NCBI GenBank assembly: GCA_024698045.1
Contig: JAILRS010000038.1
Location: forward strand, 1 to 50,911
Source: Selenomonadaceae bacterium
GTDB lineage: Bacteria; Bacillota; Negativicutes; Selenomonadales; Selenomonadaceae
Length of the DNA stretch: 50,911 bases
Direction of reading: 5' to 3'
Part shown: piece after piece, positions 16,320 through 23,631 of the stretch
Layout: each line of letters opens with the position of its first letter
How positions within the stretch are numbered: the stretch's first letter is position 1
The notes under the pieces: generated by a model
What the model was told of the DNA's origin: nothing
The model's database searches: none
The model's input: only the letters and a program-made list of their open reading frames with translations
Position numbers and translations under genes: made by a program

Positions 16320-19115
16320 ATGAGTGAACAGAATTTACGGAACGATTCAGATTTAAAACCTTGGCGCGAAGTGATTGAGCCATACGAAGAAGTATCGAGC
16401 GGAAGATTCAGCCAATCGGAATTTGCTTTAAATTTGGCGGAAATAGTTGACAGGAACACCAAAGGCAACGACGGCAACAACGAGTACAACGATCCGATAG
16501 CATTTTTTAATCGAACATATTTGACAGTTGGTTTGAAAAAGCTTTTGGTTGAAACGCTGAAGAGATTATCAAGCGGCAACGGCGACCCTGTAGTGCAATT
16601 AAAGACAGCATTTGGCGGCGGAAAAAGTCATAGTCTGCTTGCTCTTTATCATCTTTTCGGCGAAGGGATAAGCGCGGAAAATTCTTCTGCGGTTCGTGAG
16701 GTACTGGACGCGGCAGAAATTGAAAGTATCCCGAAAGTACACACTGCGGTTATCGTAGGCACCTGGAGTAATCCGTTACACACGACTTTATGGGGCGAAG
16801 TTGCAAAGCAGTTAGCGCAATCCGCGGGCAAACCGGAAATCTACGAAATGATGCGCAAGAACGACGAAAAAAAAATATCTCCCGGTGCGTCGTTGCTAAA
16901 AGACATTTTCAACGAAGCGGGAGCATGTTTGATTCTGATTGATGAACTTGTAGCTTACGGCAGGAAACTGAAAAGCGGTGAAAATTCCGAGGGCGGAGAT
17001 TTTGATAACTTGATAAGTTTCATACAGGAATTGACCGAGGCCGCCAAAGCCACACCGAAAGCCGCGGTAATTGTTTCGATTCCCGAATCCGATGCTGAAA
17101 TCGGCAATCAATTGGGGCGTCAAGTTCTCGAGCAAATAGAAAAATATTTTGGGCGCATGGAATCGGTTTGGACTCCTGTAGAAACTGAAGAAGGTTACGA
17201 GATAGTCCGCCGAAGATTATTCAAGCCGTGCAAAGATGAACGGGAACGCGAAAGAGTTTGCCAAGCGTTTTATGACATGTACGTAAAAAATGCGAAGGAC
17301 TTCCCGAAAGACAGCAAAGAAGGAAGATACAAGAATAAATTATTGGCATGTTATCCGATACATCCCAAACTGTTTGATTATCTCTACGGGACGTGGACGC
17401 GGTTGGAGAATTTCCAAAAAACACGCGGCGTCTTAAGATTAATGTCGAAAGTCATCCATAAGTTGTGGGCGAGCAACGACAAAAGTTTTATGATTATGCC
17501 CGGTAATATTCCGTTGTATGATTCAAATGTACATAACGAATTGACAAAGTTATTGCGCGGGAATTGGGATACAATCATAAATGAAGAGATTGACGGCGAC
17601 AAATCCAAATCAGCCAACCTTGACGAAGATAACAACCGTTTCAAAGAAATTGGGGCGGCGAAAAAAATATCAAGATCTGTTTTCATGGGTACGGCTCCGA
17701 GCAATCGCGGAGAATCTGTCAACGGCATAGACAAGACCGAAATTATTTTATCAATCATTCAACCGGGCGAAGTCAATCAAATTTCCGTACTCAATGACGC
17801 GATGAATCAGCTCAAGGAAAATTTTTATTATCTTTATTCGCAGAGCACAAGATTTTGGTTTGATGTCAATCCGACGTTAAACAAGTTGGCCGACGACACC
17901 CGAGCAAACATTAAAGCCGATGATATTCGCGCGGCTATAGAAGATAGAATCAAAACGTGGATAAAACACAGCAAACTAACTGTTTGTTGTTGCCCGAAAG
18001 ATACCAAAGATGTTAATGACGAACAGACAGTTAAACTTGTAATTCTTCCGCCCGAATATGTTTACGATAAGACGCAGAATAACAAGGCAATCGAAATCGC
18101 AAAAAAATTTTTGGATACTTGCGGCAATATTCCGCGCAGAAATAAAAACATGTTAATCTTTCTCGTGGCCGACAGGGAAAATTTCAGCGTCTTGGAAAGT
18201 AATGCAAGAAACTTTTTGGCTTGGTTGAAAATTAACGACGAAGTCAAAAGTTTAAATTTGAGTTATTCGCAAACGGAAGACGCAAAGAGCCAATTGAAAT
18301 TAGCGGAAGAAAATTTCAGGATGAAACTTTCGCAAACATACTGCCGCGTTATCTTCCCGAAAAAATCCGAAGACGGTAACTTGAATTGTCCGCCAGTAGT
18401 GGAAAGTATCAACTGCACGAATGAAGACAATATCTCGGAGGTTTACAAAAAACTTGTCCGTGATGAAAATTTACTCGAATCTTTAGGAGCATTAGCGTTA
18501 AAAACAGTGTTGGATAATACCGTTTGGCGCAAGGACGATACGGTTAATTTAAAAAAACTTTGGGAATACTTCACTACCTACTATTACATGCCGCGTCTCC
18601 TCGATGAAAATGTTTTGCTCAGTACGATTCGCCGCGGTGTAAAGAGTAAGGTTTTTGCCTTGGCTGAAAATTTTCAACCCGACGGAGAAAAAGAATTTAA
18701 ATTCGACGAAGATGTCGACGTTACAATTTCGGAAGAATATTTTATTGTGAAAGCAGAATTGGCACAAAAGCAGCTTGAGGAAAAAACACAACCGATTATT
18801 GACGAACCCGAAAAAGTTATCGTGCCCGAAGAAAAAATTTTGCCCGAAGTATCAAGCGACGAAACAGTTACCGAAATAAAATCCTTGTCGAAAAGATTTC
18901 ACATGGACATGGAAATCGATAAAACCAGAGCAATCAAAGAGTTTACCGGTTACGTTCGTAATGTTGCTTCTCTGTTAATGAGTCTGCCGAGCGCCGAAAC
19001 TTCTATTCACGTATCGTTTGATATTTCCGTGAAAGACGGCATAGACGCGGAAAAAGAAGAAACCGTGATTGCCAATTGCAAGATGTTGAATATAAAAAAT
19101 TTTCAATTCGAGTAA
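16320..19115 (+). CDS. DUF499 ATPase (PglY/BrxC-like), defence cassette gene 3
   Basis: This 931-residue P-loop ATPase has an ATG with the strong SD gggaggag. The N-terminus LKPWREVIEPYEEVSSGRFS followed by NDPIAFFNRTYLT is the DUF499 (COG1483) signature. Walker A is TAFGGGKSHS (about 96-105) and Walker B is ACLILIDELVAYGR (about 201-214), with a sensor-like strand VIVSIPESDAEIG further on. The C-terminal quarter is charged (EEKTQPIIDEPEKVIVPEEK) and may be a flexible linker before a small last domain. DUF499 proteins pair with DUF1156 methylases in defence islands and include the BREX ATPase PglY. It stands alone after a terminator, so it probably has its own promoter; none is clear. Confidence 0.9.
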   Translation: MSEQNLRNDSDLKPWREVIEPYEEVSSGRFSQSEFALNLAEIVDRNTKGNDGNNEYNDPIAFFNRTYLTVGLKKLLVETLKRLSSGNGDPVVQLKTAFGGGKSHSLLALYHLFGEGISAENSSAVREVLDAAEIESIPKVHTAVIVGTWSNPLHTTLWGEVAKQLAQSAGKPEIYEMMRKNDEKKISPGASLLKDIFNEAGACLILIDELVAYGRKLKSGENSEGGDFDNLISFIQELTEAAKATPKAAVIVSIPESDAEIGNQLGRQVLEQIEKYFGRMESVWTPVETEEGYEIVRRRLFKPCKDERERERVCQAFYDMYVKNAKDFPKDSKEGRYKNKLLACYPIHPKLFDYLYGTWTRLENFQKTRGVLRLMSKVIHKLWASNDKSFMIMPGNIPLYDSNVHNELTKLLRGNWDTIINEEIDGDKSKSANLDEDNNRFKEIGAAKKISRSVFMGTAPSNRGESVNGIDKTEIILSIIQPGEVNQISVLNDAMNQLKENFYYLYSQSTRFWFDVNPTLNKLADDTRANIKADDIRAAIEDRIKTWIKHSKLTVCCCPKDTKDVNDEQTVKLVILPPEYVYDKTQNNKAIEIAKKFLDTCGNIPRRNKNMLIFLVADRENFSVLESNARNFLAWLKINDEVKSLNLSYSQTEDAKSQLKLAEENFRMKLSQTYCRVIFPKKSEDGNLNCPPVVESINCTNEDNISEVYKKLVRDENLLESLGALALKTVLDNTVWRKDDTVNLKKLWEYFTTYYYMPRLLDENVLLSTIRRGVKSKVFALAENFQPDGEKEFKFDEDVDVTISEEYFIVKAELAQKQLEEKTQPIIDEPEKVIVPEEKILPEVSSDETVTEIKSLSKRFHMDMEIDKTRAIKEFTGYVRNVASLLMSLPSAETSIHVSFDISVKDGIDAEKEETVIANCKMLNIKNFQFE

Positions 19116-19128
19116 TATCATCTCACGG

Positions 19129-19200
19129 AAACTTTTGAGTGCGGTAAATTTCTGCCGTACTTTTTTTATTTCACACTTTGATATTCATGGAGCCCGAACG
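19129..19200. repeat. Right flanking direct repeat: terminator plus 3' end of larE
   Basis: This is the partner of 9974-10040. Bases 19134-19166 are identical to the left copy (33 of 33) and 19175-19187 are identical (13 of 13); similarity persists in agcc.gaa beyond. The right half of this copy is the coding end of larE, so this is the likely chromosomal junction. Confidence 0.8.
19137..19167. terminator. Terminator shared by the DUF499 gene and larE
   Basis: The hairpin agtgcgg...ccgtact is followed by seven T residues on the plus strand, 21 bases after the DUF499 stop. On the minus strand it directly follows the larE stop, with a weaker T tract. Confidence 0.7.
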
Positions 19201-19989
19201 GAATCCGAACAAATCCAATGACACGTAATCAAAGCCGAACGATTTAAATTGCGCCCAAACTTCCCGACGAAAATCTTGCTCAAAAAATTTCGGGAAGTCT
19301 TCGGATAATATTTCTATTCGCGCCAAATTTTCCCCGTGCATTCTTACTCGACATTGTTTGATTCCATTGCCGAATAAAAATTTTTCCGCACGTTCTACCT
19401 TCGATAAATTTTCTGCGGTCAATCTTTCGCCGTAAACAAATCGGCTGGCAAGACATGCAAACGAAGGTTTATCGGCTGTCGGCAAATTTTTTTCGCGCGA
19501 TAATTCCCGTATTTCCGCCTTTGTCAATTCGGCTACTTGCAGAGGACTTTTTATCGCCAATTCTTTGATGGCCTGCAAGCCCGGGCGGTAATCGTTCAAG
19601 TCATCCATATTCGAGCCCTCAACGATATTTTTAATGCCTTCGCTTGCGGCAATCCTCTTTATTTCGGTGAAGATGTTCAACTTGCAAAAGTAACAGCGAT
19701 TCGGCGGATTATCGGCTACCGATGGAATATTCAAGACATCAACCTTACAAACGATATGCCTTACGTTTTGGGCGCGACAAAATTCCGTAGCCTCCTCAAT
19801 TTCTCGGCGCGGAATAAATTTACTGTCAATCGTCACGGCAAGAAGATTACCGCCTAAAACTTCGGCGGCAACCTTGAGTAAAAAAGAAGAATCGACACCC
19901 GCGGAAAAAGCTACGGCAATCGATTCAAGTTCTTTCAAATAATTTTGCAGGACGATTAATTTATCGTGAGCGTTTTTTTCTGTCGACAT
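19171..19989 (-). CDS. larE: LarE-type ATP-dependent sacrificial sulfur transferase
   Basis: This 272-residue PP-loop enzyme has VAFSAGVDSSFLLK (residues 26-39) as the pyrophosphate loop; the usual SGGVDS reads SAGVDS here. NPPNRCYFCK and KPSFACLASRF follow. C179 in the latter corresponds in position to the sulfur-donating cysteine (C176) of Lactiplantibacillus LarE, giving the sacrificial type. LarE sulfurates the nickel-pincer nucleotide of lactate racemase, but larA, larB and larC are absent here, so it may serve another substrate. The ATG overlaps the 3' end of the radical SAM gene by 29 bases, implying coupled translation. Its 3' end is duplicated across the defence cassette. Confidence 0.85.
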   Translation of the reverse strand: MSTEKNAHDKLIVLQNYLKELESIAVAFSAGVDSSFLLKVAAEVLGGNLLAVTIDSKFIPRREIEEATEFCRAQNVRHIVCKVDVLNIPSVADNPPNRCYFCKLNIFTEIKRIAASEGIKNIVEGSNMDDLNDYRPGLQAIKELAIKSPLQVAELTKAEIRELSREKNLPTADKPSFACLASRFVYGERLTAENLSKVERAEKFLFGNGIKQCRVRMHGENLARIEILSEDFPKFFEQDFRREVWAQFKSFGFDYVSLDLFGFRSGSMNIKV

Positions 19990-21592
19990 TGTATTTGGTC
20001 ACCGCCTCGACGGGAGATTTAACCGAATTCATCGGGCAACAAACTTGACAGCCACGAAAATCATCGCGCAATATTCTGTAACGTGCCGAGGCATACTCAA
20101 ACGAATTCAGCAATTTATTCCAGTCGACAAAATCATTTCCCGAATCATCTTTCTCGATAAAGTCATTGATATTCAAAGTCGGCTCGAACCAACCGCAAAA
20201 ATCTATTCGTCCGTCGGGATATAAATCAATTTCATTCCACGGCGCAAAACAAATATCGCGGTCTTCAACTTTGGTTAGGTGCAAACTCGGTGAAATATCG
20301 TCGACCATTGCCAATTCGGTTTTACCTGCCGCGCGTCGATATTCATTACGTTCTTCAAATTCTTTGATGATAGATCTGCCCTCGGCTTTACTCAAAAGTG
20401 CCGCGTACTTTCTGCGCAGTTCGTCGATTGGAATCGCCTCGACTTCCTGTTGTAACTTTTCCGCCTCGGCTGCCGGCATCCATAATCTGAAGTAAATCAA
20501 AACTTTCTCGGCAAGTACTCGTTCCAATTCCATTAACGTTTTCATTGCCGGACGTGTTATCTCGGGATTCGCGAAAGTATCGGCGTTCATATCGTTTTCG
20601 GTGTAGTCGAAGTAAAAGACGATAAAGCCGGCGTGTAAATCGAGTGCCAAGTCAACGAAATTCAAAATATCGTCGGCATTGTCTTTGTTTATGACCATAG
20701 ATAAGTCGGGCGCGAAACAAAGCATATTTTTATCGGAAAGTTTTTTTAGGTAATTGCGAAGATTGCGCAGGATAATCGGGAACATTTTTTTAGCGGTATC
20801 ACCGTCATCCAAATCCCAACAACCTGCCGCGAAAACTTCGGGCGTCGAGGCATTCAGCGAAAAATGTGTCTTGAATAAATTATCCGCCGCCAGATTTTGA
20901 AATTTATCGTTGAAGGCAATGCCGTTGGATTCGGTCATGACTGTTATTTGCGGATACTCTTCCGATAAAAATTTCATGTAGTTGTAACTTTCTTTGGCAA
21001 AAAATGCATCGCCGCCCGTGATTAAAATTATGCCGATGTTATCGTAAATCGGGCGACATAAATTGTAAAACCAATCGGGATTCATAGCGTGATTGACTTC
21101 GTCGCCGAAGGAACAGCGTACACCGCAGTAACGACATTTTGCATTGCAAGCATTGGTAATTCTCACGCGCAAAAGTCCGTTGTTTAAAGTTGTCGTACAT
21201 TCGGGATGCCGCGCCAATATTTCCGGAAGAACACGATTAATTTCTTCGGCGTAACGTTTTTCTTTGAAGCCGAATCGCTCAAAATGTACCAGCGGATTCA
21301 TATCGGCGTCTTTCACGTCGGGATTTTTAGTCAAATAATCTTCGGTGGAAAAGAATGCCGACGGGTTTTTATTTTCGCGCCAACCGATATTCGAATAGTG
21401 ATTGGCTGCGTCAAGGTATTCGCCAAAGCCGTAAGTTTTGCAATACCATTCGGAATCGAACAGCAGAGAATTTGAAATGATATCGCGGTCGTGCAAAGTT
21501 GATGAATCCTGTTGAACCTGATGCACTTTCTGTTCAGGTTGTGCCGAATCATTTTTGCCGATTATTTTATCCAGTAAATCAGTCAGTTGCAT
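19961..21592 (-). CDS. Radical SAM/SPASM protein with surface-glycan-type N-terminal repeats
   Basis: This protein has 543 residues. The ATG at 21592 has the SD aaggag 7 bases upstream, better than a TTG at 21613. Residues about 45-115 hold two copies of a short repeat, FDSEWYCKTY...HYSNIGWRENKNPS and FSTEDYLTKNPDV...HFERFGFKEKR, the kind found in front of glycosyltransferase and polysaccharide proteins. The radical SAM core has CNAKCRYCG (CxxxCxxC) and ILITGGDAFF. The C-terminus has a SPASM-like cluster region, CFAPWNEIDLYPDG...DFCGWF and CQVCCPMN. It overlaps the ABC gene by 14 bases and larE by 29. The reaction is unknown; modification of an exported glycan or peptide is inferred from context. 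Confidence 0.78.
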   Translation of the reverse strand: MQLTDLLDKIIGKNDSAQPEQKVHQVQQDSSTLHDRDIISNSLLFDSEWYCKTYGFGEYLDAANHYSNIGWRENKNPSAFFSTEDYLTKNPDVKDADMNPLVHFERFGFKEKRYAEEINRVLPEILARHPECTTTLNNGLLRVRITNACNAKCRYCGVRCSFGDEVNHAMNPDWFYNLCRPIYDNIGIILITGGDAFFAKESYNYMKFLSEEYPQITVMTESNGIAFNDKFQNLAADNLFKTHFSLNASTPEVFAAGCWDLDDGDTAKKMFPIILRNLRNYLKKLSDKNMLCFAPDLSMVINKDNADDILNFVDLALDLHAGFIVFYFDYTENDMNADTFANPEITRPAMKTLMELERVLAEKVLIYFRLWMPAAEAEKLQQEVEAIPIDELRRKYAALLSKAEGRSIIKEFEERNEYRRAAGKTELAMVDDISPSLHLTKVEDRDICFAPWNEIDLYPDGRIDFCGWFEPTLNINDFIEKDDSGNDFVDWNKLLNSFEYASARYRILRDDFRGCQVCCPMNSVKSPVEAVTKYNVDRKKRSR

Positions 21593-22952
21593 TGTCGTCT
21601 CCTTTGAAGTCAAATTTTTTTATCGTCAAGTCATTATGCCAGTGAACATATCCGCCGCTCAAATTCAGGAACGGACTCGGACTCAACACATTAAATTGAA
21701 TTGCGCAGGGTACAAAGTCGCAGATATCTGGGAAATCCATAGATTCGCCCGCGGGTGCCGATATGACACAAGCAATATTATAAAGTTCCTGCCGCAACGC
21801 AACATTGAATCGCCAATCGACAACATAAGTTTCGCCCTTCTTACCGTTTACGATGGCTTTCATACCGTTGAATCGCGAATCGGTGTAGACCAAATCAATG
21901 CCGGTCGAATTGCGGATGTGATAGCCCATGCCGAGGAAGTCGATATCGTCGTTGAGTTTGATGACCATACGGAGGATAACTTGTTGATTGAAAATTACTT
22001 CGGCAGTTTGTTCGCCCTGCGTGTCGAGTAATTGAACGTTGATAAATTCTGCGCGTCCGTTTTGTTTTCTCTGGTAAGCGGCATTTTTCTCAAAGAGCTC
22101 TTTACCCAAAAGTAAAGTATCAGCTGAAATGGTCAACAGCGAATCGGTTTTATCGGCGTTGAGATTGTCGAGGAAACCGGATAGTTTGCTGTCGGTATTT
22201 TGCTTCGGATTTTTACGCGAATCAACTAAGGAAGAGCGATAAGCCTCGACAACTTCATTGGCGGAAGAATCCATGATGATTTTGCCCGATTTGAGTAAGA
22301 ACGCACGTTGACAAAGATTTTTCAGCGCAAAAGTATCATGACTGACAAAAAGAACCGTGACGCCGCTATCAATCATGGCTCTCATTTTGTCAATGCACTT
22401 ACTTTGGAAAAATGCATCGCCGACACTCAAAGCCTCATCGACGATTAAAATATCGGGCTCGACGAACGCATTAACCGAAAAGGCAAGTCGTGCGAACATA
22501 CCCGATGAATAAGTCTTAACAGGTTGATTAATGAAGTCGCCGATATCGGCAAAGGCAATTATGTCGTCGATTTTCTCGTCAATTTCTTCGCGTGTTTGCC
22601 CCATGAGCAGAGCATTCATGTAGATATTTTCTACGCCCGTTAAATCGGGATTGAAACCTGCGCCGAGTTCGAGTAGGGACGCGATACGCCCATTGACGAC
22701 GATAGAACCGGAAGAAGGAGCAAGTACGCCCGTGATAATCTTTAGGAGTGTTGATTTACCTGCGCCGTTATTGCCGACAAGCCCGACATTTTCGCCGCGA
22801 CATATCTCGAAAGACAAATCATCGAGCGCAAAAAAATCACGGCTGTAACGTTTATGGAACGGGTGAAAAGATTCCTTCAATCGGTCTATATTCTGTTCGT
22901 AGATTCTGTAGATTTTCGTTAAGTGTTCAGCTTTGATAAGCACATCAGACAT
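21579..22952 (-). CDS. ABC transporter ATP-binding protein, polysaccharide export type with Wzt C-terminal domain
   Basis: This 457-residue ATPase has Walker A LVGNNGAGKSTLLK, signature YSSGMFARLAFS and Walker B ILIVDEALSVGD. This is the subfamily that exports O-antigen, teichoic acid or capsule (Wzt, TagH). About 130 C-terminal residues match a Wzt_C carbohydrate-recognition fold (AEFINVQLLDTQGEQTAEV...). The ATG at 22952 (MSDVLIKAEHL, SD agaggt) is preferred; the frame stays open upstream to 23060 but that part is not conserved-looking. It is the first gene of an operon with the radical SAM gene and larE. The membrane partner (Wzm type) is not in the window. Confidence 0.88.
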   Translation of the reverse strand: MSDVLIKAEHLTKIYRIYEQNIDRLKESFHPFHKRYSRDFFALDDLSFEICRGENVGLVGNNGAGKSTLLKIITGVLAPSSGSIVVNGRIASLLELGAGFNPDLTGVENIYMNALLMGQTREEIDEKIDDIIAFADIGDFINQPVKTYSSGMFARLAFSVNAFVEPDILIVDEALSVGDAFFQSKCIDKMRAMIDSGVTVLFVSHDTFALKNLCQRAFLLKSGKIIMDSSANEVVEAYRSSLVDSRKNPKQNTDSKLSGFLDNLNADKTDSLLTISADTLLLGKELFEKNAAYQRKQNGRAEFINVQLLDTQGEQTAEVIFNQQVILRMVIKLNDDIDFLGMGYHIRNSTGIDLVYTDSRFNGMKAIVNGKKGETYVVDWRFNVALRQELYNIACVISAPAGESMDFPDICDFVPCAIQFNVLSPSPFLNLSGGYVHWHNDLTIKKFDFKGDDNATD

Positions 22953-23031
22953 AAAAAAGTACCTCTGAAAAAATTTTTGACGGTTAAAAAGTTTCAAGCC
23001 GGTATAAAAAAGTCGGCTTATTGTTTGATAA

Positions 23032-23060
23032 AGTATAGCAAGGGCACGGGAAGATTTCAA
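23032..23060 (-). promoter_or_regulatory. Promoter of the ABC / radical SAM / larE operon
   Basis: On the minus strand TTGAAA (23055-23060) and TATACT (23032-23037) are separated by 17 bases. The leader to the ATG at 22952 is about 70 bases and contains a small hairpin at 22996-23019. Confidence 0.7.
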
Positions 23061-23569
23061 TATCGCTTACGTGAGGCGATGTGTTTTCAATTTGAGTGGA
23101 CGAATACATTATTGTCGAGTGTTGTCCCGAAAAAAACTTCAAACAGCCGATTTATATCCGATTTCCGAAGAAAAACGGTTGAAACTCAAAATTTAAGCCT
23201 ATGATAAATTTTGATTATGGACTTTTTCGGGCGATTTTTGAGGTCAACGATAAATCTGATTCATGAAACTCCCAGGGTAACGCTCGGAAAATTGTCAAAA
23301 TCAATAAATTTTATTTATGGACGTTTTCAGCCGAAAAGCGGCACTTTTGATAAACGACATTTATCGATTTTAGACTTTGGTGAGAAAAAATCTTGTGAGA
23401 CGTTGAAAATTTTTTGTGACGTTCTATATTAATATAAACCTGCGCAGAAATTTTCAACAAAAATATTTTAAGTCAATCGGATTGGCTTTCGCAGCGAATA
23501 TTGTTGATGATTTGAAGAATTTTTTTCGGCGAGCGTCATTTTCTCCTATGAGCGGACGCTCCCTAATGT

Positions 23570-23598
23570 TTGAAGTTTTGCCGAGCAGGTGATATAAT
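23570..23598 (+). promoter_or_regulatory. Promoter of gyrA-pyrE-recN
   Basis: TTGAAG (23570-23575) and a perfect TATAAT (23593-23598) are separated by 17 bases, 33 bases upstream of the gyrA ATG. Confidence 0.8.
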
Positions 23599-23631
23599 TT
23601 CTGCGGAATAATTTACAAATGAGGTGAGACG

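Larger units (their letters stand above)
22953..23631. other. Long intergenic region between the divergent ABC gene and gyrA
   Basis: This 679-base stretch has no recognised gene. It holds the minus-strand ABC-operon promoter (23032-23060), a hairpin aagccg/cggctt at 22996-23019 in that operon's leader, and the gyrA promoter (23570-23598). A stem gagcgtc/gacgctc lies at 23531-23561. Two loosely similar AT-rich segments occur near 23203-23240 and 23304-23345 (ataaattttgattatggac and ataaattttatttatggac). Open frames here lack SD sequences and any known motif. Confidence 0.6.

Noticed and set aside
10147..19115. Calling the cassette a full BREX or DISARM system
   Set aside because: PglZ, BrxA, BrxF, DrmA, DrmB and DrmC are not in the window, so only resemblance is claimed.
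22923..23432. Two plus-strand frames upstream of gyrA
   Set aside because: The first overlaps the ABC gene start and its promoter; neither has an SD or known motif, and the second starts without a promoter. Left as non-coding.
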